Origin: CAADGY01 sp900696665
GTDB taxonomy: Bacteria > Acidobacteriota > Terriglobia > Bryobacterales > Bryobacteraceae
Reading direction: 5' to 3'
Assembly (NCBI GenBank): GCA_035063885.1
Contig: JAPSFM010000093.1
Coordinates: 1-20,499 of the forward strand
Length of the DNA: 20,499 nucleotides
In this document: piece after piece, positions 7,704-15,723 of the stretch
Numbering within the stretch: the stretch's first letter is position 1
Layout: every line of letters begins with the position of its first letter
Position numbers and translations under genes: made by a program
The notes under the pieces: model-generated
The model's input: only the letters and a program-made list of their open reading frames with translations
Told to the model about the DNA's origin: nothing
Database searches by the model: none

Positions 7704-10700
7704 ATGTCCGAAACACCGTTTGTGCATTTGCACTGTCACACCGATTATTCACTTCTCGACGGCGCTTGTGAAATCGAGCAACTCATGGAGGTGGTCGAGC
7801 AGCAAAAGATGCCCGCCATCGCCATGACTGACCATGGCAACCTGTTCGGCGCGGTGGAGTTCTACAACAAAGCCGTCGCCAAAGGCATCCATCCCGTCAT
7901 CGGCTGCGAAGTGTATGTCGCGCAGCAGGGTTATAAGAACCGCTCGGACACGAACCGCTACAACCACCTGGTGCTGCTGGCGGAAACGCAGGAAGGCTAC
8001 CGCAACCTGATCGACCTGGTTTCCACGGGCTACCTGGAGGGCTTCTATTACAAGCCGCGGATCGACAAGGATCTGCTGTCGTCCCACACGAAGGGGTTGA
8101 TTGCGATGTCCGCCTGCCTGAAAGGTGACATCAACGAGACCCTGCTCTCAGAGCGGTATGACCAAGCCCGCCGCCTGGCACACGAGTACCAGGACATGTT
8201 TGGGCGCGGGAATTTCTTTCTGGAAATTCAGGACCACGGTCTCGATCCCGACCGGAAGGTCGTACCGCTGGTGAACCGTCTCTCGCAGGAGAGCGGCATC
8301 CCGATGGTTGCGACGAACGATTCGCATTACCTCCGCCGGCAGGACTCGCGGGCGCACGAAATCCTGCTCTGCATCCAGACTGGAAAGACGTTCAGCGACG
8401 CTTCCCGCATGCGCTGGGACAACCCGGAGTTCTACCTGAAGAGCCGCGATGAAATGTTGCGGATGTTCGGCGAGATGGAGTCCGCGCTCGATGTGACCTG
8501 GGACATTGCGCAGCGTTGCCGCGTGAAGCTCAACAAGGTGAGCGAACCGTTCCCACGTTTCGAAGTCCCGCCCGAACACAGCACCGATACGTATTTCGAA
8601 TATGTGGCGCGGCAGGGGTTTGAAAAGCGGCGCGCGCGCCTGGAGCCTCTGAGCCGCGCCGGGAAGTTGAAGCACGAGCTCGGCGAATATTCCGAGCGGC
8701 TGGATCGCGAAATCAAGATGATCCAGCAGATGCAATTCTCCGGCTATTTTCTGATCGTCTGGGACTTCATCCGGTTCGCCAAGTCCCAGGGCATCCCCGT
8801 CGGTCCGGGACGCGGATCGGCAGCGGGCAGCCTGGTCAGCTATGCGATGGAGATCACTGACATCGATCCGCTCGAATACGGGCTGCTTTTCGAGCGCTTC
8901 CTGAATCCCGAGCGGATCAACATGCCGGACATCGATATCGATTTCTGCACGCACCGCCGCGGAGAGGTCATCCAGTACGTCACCGAGAAATACGGCCGTG
9001 AGCAGGTGGCTCAGATCATCACGTTCGGAACCCTCGGCGCAAAAGCGGCGATCAAAGACGTAGGCCGCGTCCTCGATATGACGTTTGCCGAAGTGGACCG
9101 GCTGACGAAACTCGTGCCCAACCAACTCAACATCCGGCTCGCGGAGGCGATCGCCAAGGAGCCTGGATTCGAGGAAGCTGCGCGAAAGGACAACCGCGTG
9201 AGCGAAGTCCTCGAAGTAGCGCAGCGGCTGGAAGGCAAGTGCCGGAACGCCTCCGTGCACGCTGCCGGTGTCGTGATCTCGCCGGTTCCGCTGAAGGAAC
9301 TGGTGCCGCTCTACCGCACGAACCGCGATGAAATCGTCACCCAGTTCGACATGAAGGGGCTCGAGAAGCTGGGCCTCCTCAAGATGGATTTCCTGGGGTT
9401 GACGACGCTCACCATCATTCGCGACACGGCCGAGCTGATCCGCAAACACAGGGGTGTACAACTGGAGATTGAGGAAATTCCGCTCGATGACGCCAAGACC
9501 TACGAGATCTTCTCCAAAGGCTTCACCAGCGGCGTATTTCAGTTTGAGTCCGCCGGCATGCGCGACATTTTGCGGCGGTACCAGCCCGCGCGTATCGAGG
9601 ATTTGTGCGCGCTGAACGCGCTCTACCGGCCCGGCCCGATTCAGGGCGGGATGATCGACGACTTCATCGACCGCAAGCACGGCCGCAGGGAAGTAACTTA
9701 CGATCTTCCCGAACTCAAGAGCGTGCTCGAAGAAACGTACGGCGTCATCGTGTACCAGGAGCAGGTGATGCAGATCTCGAATCTGCTGGCCGGCTATTCA
9801 CTGGGAGAGGCCGATATCCTGCGCCGCGCCATGGGCAAGAAGAAACTGGAGGAGATGGCGGCGCAGCGCGAGCGCTTCCTGGCCGGCGCCGCCGAACGGG
9901 GCTTCCCTCCGAAAAAAATCGCCAGGATTTTCGACCTGATGGAGCAGTTCGCCGGCTACGGCTTCAACAAGTCACACTCGGCGGCGTACGCCTATCTGGC
10001 CTATGTCACGGCGCATCTGAAAGCGCACTATCCCATCGAGTTCATGGCTGCGCTGCTGACGTCGGAGACCGGCAACACGGACAAGATCGTGAAATACATC
10101 AACGAGTGCCGCGAAATGGGTATTCGTGTGTTGCCACCGGACGCGAACTCGAGCGAATGGAACTTCACCCCCGATGGCGAAGCGATCCGGTTCGGACTAG
10201 GCCCCATCAAAAACCTGGGACAGAACGCGGTGGAAGCGATCATGGCCGCCCGGCGCGAGGTAGGACGATTCCAATCGCTGTACCAGTTTTTCGAGAAGGT
10301 CGACCCGGCGGCCATCAACCGGAGAATGATCGAGAGCCTGATCAAGGCCGGCGCGATGGACGGCCTGGGAGGAACAAGATCGCAGTTGACCGCCGGTCTT
10401 GACGGCGCCATGGAGCACGGACAGCGCGTCTGGAAAGATCGCGCCAGCGGGCAGGCCGGTCTGTTTGCCGCCATGTTCGCCGAGCAGGGGCCCGTCGAAA
10501 AAGAGCTCCCGCGAGTGCCGGACTGGCCCGTGGGCGATCAACTCGCCGGCGAGAAGGAGATGCTCGGGTTCTATGTCACCGGGCATCCACTAGATGAGTA
10601 CATGCACAAGGTGAGCGAACTGGCCACGCACGACAGCGAAAGCGTGGAGGGATTGCCGCGCGGCACCGAAGTGGCTATCGCCGGTATCTTGACCTCCATC

Positions 10701-11168
10701 CAGCGAAAGCGCAACAAAGAAGGCAAACCGTGGGCATCGATGCAGTTTGAAGATTTGAAAGGCCACCTGGAAGCATCCGTATTCGCCTCCAGCTACGAGG
10801 CGAATCTCCAGTTTCTGACCGAAGACAAGGCCGTTCTGGTGCGCGGCTCCGTGCTGCCGGAGGAAAACGGTCCGCCTAAGATCTCCGTGCGCGAGATCAT
10901 ACCGCTTGAGCTTGCGCGCGTGTCGTACCCCAGCCTGATTTCCATCCGCGTGCGCATCGGCTCGGAAAATTCCGGGGAGGTACCGGCGGCGCTGCAGCAG
11001 CTCTTTCGACGCAAGCAGGGCGATACGGACGTCCGGCTGCGGCTTGAAAAACCCCGTGATTTTTCGATGATACTGGATGTGAGCACGAAGGTTCGCCCGG
11101 ACAAGGAATTCCAGGCCGAAGTGGCAAGGCTCTGCGGGCCGGAGGCACTCGAAATCTTAGGCAGCTAA
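7704..11168 (+). CDS. dnaE: DNA polymerase III subunit alpha
   Basis: Replicative DNA polymerase catalytic subunit, 1154 aa, full length for DnaE1-type proteins. The N-terminal PHP domain starts at HLHCHTDYSLLDGA (residues 8-21) and contains MTDHGNLFG. The C-family polymerase core has GPGRGSAAGSLVSY, then PDIDIDF with the catalytic pair Asp409/Asp411, and KMDFLGL with the third Asp562. The helix-hairpin-helix and OB-fold region follows: KRNKEGKPWASMQFED belongs to the OB fold that precedes the C-terminal tau-binding part. ATG at 7704 fits the usual N-terminus, although upstream Shine-Dalgarno complementarity is poor. It is followed 74 bp later by accA, a gene order also seen in E. coli. No internal stops or missing catalytic residues. 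Confidence 0.97.
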   Translation: MSETPFVHLHCHTDYSLLDGACEIEQLMEVVEQQKMPAIAMTDHGNLFGAVEFYNKAVAKGIHPVIGCEVYVAQQGYKNRSDTNRYNHLVLLAETQEGYRNLIDLVSTGYLEGFYYKPRIDKDLLSSHTKGLIAMSACLKGDINETLLSERYDQARRLAHEYQDMFGRGNFFLEIQDHGLDPDRKVVPLVNRLSQESGIPMVATNDSHYLRRQDSRAHEILLCIQTGKTFSDASRMRWDNPEFYLKSRDEMLRMFGEMESALDVTWDIAQRCRVKLNKVSEPFPRFEVPPEHSTDTYFEYVARQGFEKRRARLEPLSRAGKLKHELGEYSERLDREIKMIQQMQFSGYFLIVWDFIRFAKSQGIPVGPGRGSAAGSLVSYAMEITDIDPLEYGLLFERFLNPERINMPDIDIDFCTHRRGEVIQYVTEKYGREQVAQIITFGTLGAKAAIKDVGRVLDMTFAEVDRLTKLVPNQLNIRLAEAIAKEPGFEEAARKDNRVSEVLEVAQRLEGKCRNASVHAAGVVISPVPLKELVPLYRTNRDEIVTQFDMKGLEKLGLLKMDFLGLTTLTIIRDTAELIRKHRGVQLEIEEIPLDDAKTYEIFSKGFTSGVFQFESAGMRDILRRYQPARIEDLCALNALYRPGPIQGGMIDDFIDRKHGRREVTYDLPELKSVLEETYGVIVYQEQVMQISNLLAGYSLGEADILRRAMGKKKLEEMAAQRERFLAGAAERGFPPKKIARIFDLMEQFAGYGFNKSHSAAYAYLAYVTAHLKAHYPIEFMAALLTSETGNTDKIVKYINECREMGIRVLPPDANSSEWNFTPDGEAIRFGLGPIKNLGQNAVEAIMAARREVGRFQSLYQFFEKVDPAAINRRMIESLIKAGAMDGLGGTRSQLTAGLDGAMEHGQRVWKDRASGQAGLFAAMFAEQGPVEKELPRVPDWPVGDQLAGEKEMLGFYVTGHPLDEYMHKVSELATHDSESVEGLPRGTEVAIAGILTSIQRKRNKEGKPWASMQFEDLKGHLEASVFASSYEANLQFLTEDKAVLVRGSVLPEENGPPKISVREIIPLELARVSYPSLISIRVRIGSENSGEVPAALQQLFRRKQGDTDVRLRLEKPRDFSMILDVSTKVRPDKEFQAEVARLCGPEALEILGS

Positions 11169-11242
11169 ACCCGAACTGCCGCCATCCTGGTAGAATCAGG
11201 CGTTGCCGAGCCGCAGGAGCGCGGCGGAGGATTCACATACCA

Positions 11243-12184
11243 TTGAACGACGAAACCAGGGCACAGATTGAAGCGCTCGAACGCGAGATTGCCGGCTTGC
11301 GCGACCGGGAATCCGGAACGGAAGTTCGCATTGGCCAGTTGGAAGAGCAACTACGCGCTCTGCAGGAGCAGCCGACCGAGAAACATCCTTCGTGGCAGCG
11401 TGTACTGCTGGCACGGCACCCCAAGCGCCCGCACTCCCTTGATTACATCCAGCGTCTGTTCACGGATTTTCAGGAAATTCACGGCGACCGCGCGTTTTCA
11501 GACGATCCCGCCATTATCGCCGGGTTAGGCTTTTTCGAAGGCAAGCCGGTGGCGGTTGTGGGCCAGCAGAAAGGCCGCGATACCAGGCAGAAGCTGTTCC
11601 GCAACTTCGGTATGCCGAAGCCCGAAGGCTACCGGAAAGCGCTGCGTGTAATGCAACTGGCAGCCAAGTTCCAGCGTCCGGTGATTACGCTGCTGGATAC
11701 CCCGGGCGCCTACCCGGGCATCGATGCCGAAGAGCGAGGACAAGCCGAAGCGATCGCGGTGAATCTGCGCGAGATGTCACGCCTGCGTGTGCCCATTATC
11801 GTGGTGGTGATCGGCGAGGGCGGCAGCGGCGGCGCGCTCGCGCTCGGGGTAGGCAACCTGGTGTTAATGCTGGAAAACGCCGTGTACAGCGTGATCTCTC
11901 CGGAAAGCTGCGCCGCCATCATCTGGCGGGATGCGGGAAAAGCGGAACTGGCGGCCGCCGCACTGCGGCTCACCGCGACCGATCTCGAACAGCTTGGGCT
12001 CATCGACACGGTGGTTCCCGAGCCGCCAGGAGGCGCTCACGAAGATCACGACGCCGCGGCCGAACTGCTAAGAGCCAACATCCGGAAGTCTCTCGAGACG
12101 CTCTCGTCGCAATCGCCGCAGGAATTGATTGACAGCCGGTACCGGAAATTCCGGAACATGGGCAGCTTTTTCATGGAGCGGTAG
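11243..12184 (+). CDS. accA: Acetyl-CoA carboxylase carboxyltransferase subunit alpha
   Basis: With AccD it forms the carboxyltransferase that moves a carboxyl group from biotin-BCCP to acetyl-CoA, giving malonyl-CoA for fatty acid synthesis in the cytoplasm. It is 313 aa, close to the E. coli length. An N-terminal coiled-coil (about 1-40, heptad-rich in Glu, Leu and Arg) precedes the crotonase-fold core. Core motifs are ARHPKRPHSLDYI, GDRAFSDDPAI, NFGMPKPEGYRKALR, DTPGAYPGIDAEERGQ, GEGGSGGALALGVG and YSVISPESCAAIIW. The start is a TTG at 11243 with GGCGGAGG upstream; no ATG or GTG is placed better in this frame. accD is not in the window. TAGAAT at 11191-11196 in the dnaE-accA gap may be a -10 element, without a clear -35. 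Confidence 0.96.
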   Translation: MNDETRAQIEALEREIAGLRDRESGTEVRIGQLEEQLRALQEQPTEKHPSWQRVLLARHPKRPHSLDYIQRLFTDFQEIHGDRAFSDDPAIIAGLGFFEGKPVAVVGQQKGRDTRQKLFRNFGMPKPEGYRKALRVMQLAAKFQRPVITLLDTPGAYPGIDAEERGQAEAIAVNLREMSRLRVPIIVVVIGEGGSGGALALGVGNLVLMLENAVYSVISPESCAAIIWRDAGKAELAAAALRLTATDLEQLGLIDTVVPEPPGGAHEDHDAAAELLRANIRKSLETLSSQSPQELIDSRYRKFRNMGSFFMER

Positions 12185-12454
12185 GTGAATCGAAAAACGG
12201 TTCTGCTTATCATCGCCGCCGGCATCGTAATGGTGGGCTACATTATTTACTCCTCCTTTGCCCTGCGCCAGCACCGTGTGGAAGTTTGTATCGAATTCGG
12301 TGGCCGGCGCACCTGCCGCATCGCCCTGGCGCAGACCGAGGCCCAGGCCATCCGGCAAGCCACCCAGAACGCCTGTGCCCTGATGGCGGGTGGGGTTACG
12401 GATACCATCGCGTGCGAAAACACCCCGCCTTCGAGTGTTCGCCGGCTCGAATAG
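12185..12454 (+). CDS. Small single-pass membrane protein with four extracytoplasmic cysteines, unknown function
   Basis: 89 aa, starting at a GTG that directly abuts the accA stop codon, with GGAG in the accA 3' end serving as ribosome binding site; translation is therefore probably coupled to accA. Residues 5-26 form one transmembrane helix after a short positive N-terminus (MNRK), predicting N-in topology. The outer part has Cys35, Cys44, Cys64 and Cys77, giving room for two disulfides, in a core reading VEVCIEFGGRRTC, then AIRQATQNACALMAGG. The regular spacing, with an Ala-rich helix between the inner cysteines, suggests a small folded disulfide domain. I do not recognise a named family. 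Its link to fatty-acid synthesis is positional only. Confidence 0.8.
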   Translation: MNRKTVLLIIAAGIVMVGYIIYSSFALRQHRVEVCIEFGGRRTCRIALAQTEAQAIRQATQNACALMAGGVTDTIACENTPPSSVRRLE

Positions 12455-12574
12455 GAAGCTCCGGCGGGAGGGAACGGCAATTTCGCACCCGAAGCGGTGT
12501 TTTTCGCGTGATAGCATAAGAACATCGAACGAATAAGAGACGGTGTACGTCTGTAATAAGGGGAGTTTTGCGCT

Positions 12575-13993
12575 GTGAAGCGAAAGTGGAAAGTTCTGCT
12601 CGCCTGTATATTGGCGATTGTCGTGGCGAGCGGAATTTTCGCCGCCGTGAAATGGAGCCGCCGCGGCATCGTTCCGGTGCAGACGGGCAGGGTAGACCGC
12701 CGGGATCTCACTTCCATCGTGACTGCCTCCGGTGAGATTAAACCACGGAACTATATCAATATCGGTTCAAACGCGAGCGGTCCGGCACGTATCATCGATC
12801 TGCTGGTCAAAGAGGGCGACCCCGTGAAGAAGGGGCAACTGTTGGCGCAGTTGGAATCAGTACAACCGGAGGCGGAGGTTGCCGCGCAGCGGGCCGCGCT
12901 TAGCACGTCCGAAGCGGAATCCGCCGCCGCCGAAGCTTCCCTTCGGGCAGCCGACGAAAATATACGCACCGCCGCGGCATCCGTGGAACGCGTCCGCGCG
13001 GAACTGGAGCGCGCCAGGCTGAACTGGAGCCGCGCCGAACAGCTTTTCAAAGACCAGTTGATTGCAAAACAGGAGTTCGATCAGCAGAAAGCGGAGTACG
13101 ATGCGCTCAGCGCGGGTTTGAGGGAAGCCGAAGCGCGTCTCTCGCAGGCCAAAGCACAGCGGGCACAGACTGCTTCGCAACTCGCCGCGTCGCAGAAACG
13201 GATTGTACAAGCTCAGGCGAATCTGCGCCGCGCCAGCGATTTTCTGCAACGGACCCAATCCCGCGCTCCGTTGGATGGCGTAGTGACGAACCTGCCGGTG
13301 CGGGTAGGTGAGACGGTGGTGCCCGGCATCCAGAATTCTCCCGCCAGTCTGATCATGACGATCGCGGATATGTCTCTGATCACGGCCGAGGTCAAAGTAG
13401 ACGAGACGGATATCGTCAACGTGCAGCTCAATCAAGTAGCCGATGTCACGATCGATGCGATGCCCAACCGGACCTTTCGCGGCTACGTCATGGAGATTGG
13501 CAACACGGCGATCCTGCGGTCTACCGGTCTGGCGGCATCGCAGAGCGCAATATCGAGCCAGGAGGCGAAGGATTTCAAGGTTGTGATCGCGCTCGACACG
13601 CCGCCGGAAGAGATCCGGCCCGGCCTCTCCTGTACCGCCAAGATCACCACCGCAACGCGCCACCGTGTATTAGCCATCCCGATCCAGGCTTTAACCATTC
13701 GGAAAAAGGGCGACCTGGAGCCGCCCGCGGGCAAGAGTGTGCAAGCGGCCGGCAAAGTAGACGAAGCGGCACAAAAAGCTAAAAATGAAGAGATCCAGGG
13801 CGTGTTTGTGATCTCCGGCGAAAAAGCGGAGTTCCGGAAAGTGGATACTGGTATTACAGGGGCTACTGACATTGAGGTAGTCAGCGGCTTGAACGAAGGC
13901 GACCGGATCGTTACCGGCAGTTACCAGGTGATTCGAACCCTTCGCAACGGCGCCCGTGTGAGAATCGATAGCGGAACCCCGACCAAAAATTGA
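12575..13993 (+). CDS. MacA/HlyD-family periplasmic adaptor subunit
   Basis: Membrane-fusion protein expected to bridge an inner-membrane ABC transporter to a TolC-like outer-membrane channel. It is 472 aa, longer than E. coli MacA. An N-terminal helix (7-25) anchors it. The split lipoyl domain shows GDPVKKGQLLAQLE (81-94) and APLDGVVTNLPVRVGETVVP (231-250). Between them lies a long alpha-helical hairpin (about 96-228). At its tip, Arg153 and Leu157 fit the 'RLS' TolC-contact motif, but Ala164 replaces the Ser. Beta-barrel and membrane-proximal domains follow (LITAEVKVDETDIVNV; GLNEGDRIVTGSYQVIRTL). A Lys/Ala-rich insert at about 383-405 interrupts the last part. The start is GTG 12575 with AAGGGGAG nine bases upstream. 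The ATPase gene starts 14 bp after its stop, indicating an operon. Confidence 0.92.
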   Translation: MKRKWKVLLACILAIVVASGIFAAVKWSRRGIVPVQTGRVDRRDLTSIVTASGEIKPRNYINIGSNASGPARIIDLLVKEGDPVKKGQLLAQLESVQPEAEVAAQRAALSTSEAESAAAEASLRAADENIRTAAASVERVRAELERARLNWSRAEQLFKDQLIAKQEFDQQKAEYDALSAGLREAEARLSQAKAQRAQTASQLAASQKRIVQAQANLRRASDFLQRTQSRAPLDGVVTNLPVRVGETVVPGIQNSPASLIMTIADMSLITAEVKVDETDIVNVQLNQVADVTIDAMPNRTFRGYVMEIGNTAILRSTGLAASQSAISSQEAKDFKVVIALDTPPEEIRPGLSCTAKITTATRHRVLAIPIQALTIRKKGDLEPPAGKSVQAAGKVDEAAQKAKNEEIQGVFVISGEKAEFRKVDTGITGATDIEVVSGLNEGDRIVTGSYQVIRTLRNGARVRIDSGTPTKN

Positions 13994-14007
13994 AGGATTA
14001 AGACAGC

Positions 14008-14745
14008 ATGGCACAGGCAGTAGCAGAATCCGTTGAGCGCGGTGAACAGTTAAGACGAGACGGCATTGTAATCCGGACGTATGACCTTTGGAAGACATAC
14101 GTCATGGGCGATCAGGAAATTCACGCCGTTTCCGGAGTGGATGTACAAATCAAGCGTGGAGAATACGTCGCCATTATGGGACCGTCCGGTTCCGGAAAGT
14201 CGACGCTCATGAACTTGATCGGCTGCCTGGACACGCCCACCAAGGGCGAATACTACATTAATGGGCGTCTGGTCAGCAGCATGAACGACGACGAGTTGGC
14301 CCGGATTCGGAACCAGGAGATCGGCTTCGTCTTCCAGACCTTCAACCTGCTGCCGCGCGCTACAGCCCTCCATAACGTCGAACTGCCGCTGATTTATTCG
14401 GGAATACCGGCCGAAGTACGACTGGAGAAAGCCAAGATGGCGCTGCGTCACGTGGACCTCGATCAGCGCATGTACCACAAGCCCAACGAGCTATCCGGCG
14501 GGCAGCGCCAACGTGTTGCCATTGCCCGCGCCCTGGTGAACGATCCCTCGATTCTGCTGGCCGACGAACCCACCGGGAACCTGGACTCGGCGACAGGCAA
14601 CGAGATCATGGCTCTGTTTGAGAGTCTTCACCAGCAGGGCAACACGATCGTCCTGGTCACTCACGAGCATGACATCGCCGTGCACGCTCATCGTGTCGTG
14701 CATGTCCGCGACGGCAAAGTTGAGAAGGACGAGAAAATCAAATAA
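14008..14745 (+). CDS. MacB/LolD-type ABC transporter ATP-binding protein
   Basis: Cytoplasmic ATPase of an export-type or lipoprotein-release-type ABC system, 245 aa. Walker A is GPSGSGKST (58-66), the Q-loop is Gln110 in FVFQTFNLL, the signature is LSGGQRQR (162-169), Walker B is ILLADEP (182-188), followed by GNLDS and the switch His219 in VTHEHD. The sequence GCLDTPTKGEY after Walker A is typical of the MacB/LolD/FtsE group. An N-terminal extension of about 20 residues precedes the domain. AAGGA lies ten bases before the ATG and overlaps the end of the adaptor gene, so the two are co-transcribed. No transmembrane FtsX/MacB_PCD permease is fused or downstream, so the transmembrane partner must be encoded elsewhere or has been lost here. 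Confidence 0.93.
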   Translation: MAQAVAESVERGEQLRRDGIVIRTYDLWKTYVMGDQEIHAVSGVDVQIKRGEYVAIMGPSGSGKSTLMNLIGCLDTPTKGEYYINGRLVSSMNDDELARIRNQEIGFVFQTFNLLPRATALHNVELPLIYSGIPAEVRLEKAKMALRHVDLDQRMYHKPNELSGGQRQRVAIARALVNDPSILLADEPTGNLDSATGNEIMALFESLHQQGNTIVLVTHEHDIAVHAHRVVHVRDGKVEKDEKIK

Positions 14746-15272
14746 CCGGCAAGCCGGCCGCCACTGGCTCTCTTTGGTGTTGCTTTCTCCTTCGGCGTCC
14801 TTCTGGATCGCGCATTCCGCAATCGCCGTAAAGCTGTGCCTGGTGGGAACCGGTTTCAGCCGGACGTCGGGATTGCCGGCGATCAGACCGGGCGGACCTC
14901 AGTAGAAGCTCGTTTCCATCCCGTCCCCCGTCCTGTGAGCGGCCTCGGCTTTCGACCGAATCAAGGAAGTAATCGGATCCCCCGATCCCTGTATGACGTG
15001 TGTTTCCACGTCCGCCTGTTGCAAGGCGCTCAGCAATTCATACGGCGCTCATGACGGCCTGAAGTGCTGGTGCTGCCAACCGGTAACAGCCTGGGTTCAG
15101 GACCAAATTCTTCAATGCGCTGACGGATGCGGTATCCAAGCTCGATGCCGTGCCTGGCACCAGCATTGAAGAAGATCGCTTCAGCATCGAAAGCTCGCCT
15201 TCGTCGCGCATCGCGAGCACAGACCAAGGCCGTCGGATGTATCAGCTTGGAGGTGTCCTTGTTCAGGTGGGC

Positions 15273-15359
15273 CTATTCTTCCGTCAGCTTTGATCCTTCA
15301 GCAAGGTCATGCACCTTCAGGTACGACCTCCGCGTTACACTTTCCTTCTCATTCGACAT
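15273..15359 (-). CDS. Possible small ORF, 28 aa, or 5' end of a decayed gene
   Basis: ATG at 15359 opens a minus-strand peptide MSNEKESVTRRSYLKVHDLA with an acidic end, closed by TAG. Its composition looks coding-like, and the same frame remains open for a further 80 codons after the TAG, so this is either a tiny gene or a pseudogene interrupted by a nonsense mutation. The ribosome binding site is weak and the family is not recognised. Confidence 0.2.
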   Translation of the reverse strand: MSNEKESVTRRSYLKVHDLAEGSKLTEE

Positions 15360-15540
15360 GCTTTCACTTGCGCCCGGTGCGGTCTGGGCGCGGCCCTTCG
15401 AATTGACTTCCGGGGTGTGGTTCGCTATTTTTGATATTTACTTGGTAGAGGTGCGGGGGTCATGAGTAGCCTGACCGGCAGTCTCCGGGAGCTTCGGAGG
15501 GTCGGGCAAAAGGGGCCGTATTCCTAACGATCCCGCCGAA

Positions 15541-15570
15541 GCCGCTGGATGCAGCATCCGCCGCCGCGGC
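15541..15570. repeat. GC-rich hairpin upstream of the lysine cluster
   Basis: Outer arms GCCGC (15541-15545) and GCGGC (15566-15570) surround an inner palindrome GGATGC-A-GCATCC (15547-15559). It could be a leader hairpin, a terminator-like element for transcription entering from the left, or debris. No T-tract follows and no known riboswitch consensus was recognised around it. Confidence 0.35.
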
Positions 15571-15723
15571 TGGGGGGTAAGGCTAAATCCTTCCCACTGT
15601 CATCCGGGTCTTTCGGCAACGGAGAAACCGTTGACCGGAGAATCGGGTGGAGCGCTATCGAGGAGCGAAGCCCTTCCACGGATTCCTCTTCCTTTCGCCT
15701 CCTATCCGAATTCCGACTTGATT

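Larger units (their letters stand above)
14746..15723. other. Long gap with no convincing gene, probably decayed sequence
   Basis: About 980 bp between the ABC ATPase and the M20 gene. No complete gene was recognised on either strand. A CCGGC-AA-GCCGG repeat (14746-14757) follows the ATPase stop, but its two-base loop is too tight for a normal terminator. On the minus strand one frame runs from ATG 15359 to a stop at 15030 with a single TAG at 15275-15273. Another overlapping frame (15220-15038) reads SSLDTASVSALKNLVLNPGC. Such mixed coding traces suggest a degraded gene. The expected permease could not be found in this stretch. A hairpin lies at 15541-15570. Confidence 0.5.

Noticed and set aside
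8148..9680. 510-codon minus-strand open frame inside dnaE
   Set aside because: It is antisense to the conserved polymerase core and its composition mirrors the dnaE codon pattern; no domain recognised.
9605..10402. 265-codon plus-strand frame overlapping dnaE in another phase
   Set aside because: Arg-rich out-of-frame translation of a fully conserved gene.
12857..13663. 268-codon minus-strand frame opposite the adaptor gene
   Set aside because: Shadow of the Ala/Glu-rich coiled-coil coding region; no independent start signal or family resemblance.
15465..15723. Possible lysine, cobalamin or other riboswitch before the lysine cluster
   Set aside because: The stretch has hairpin potential, but none of the consensus cores I know could be placed; a covariance-model scan would be needed to claim one.
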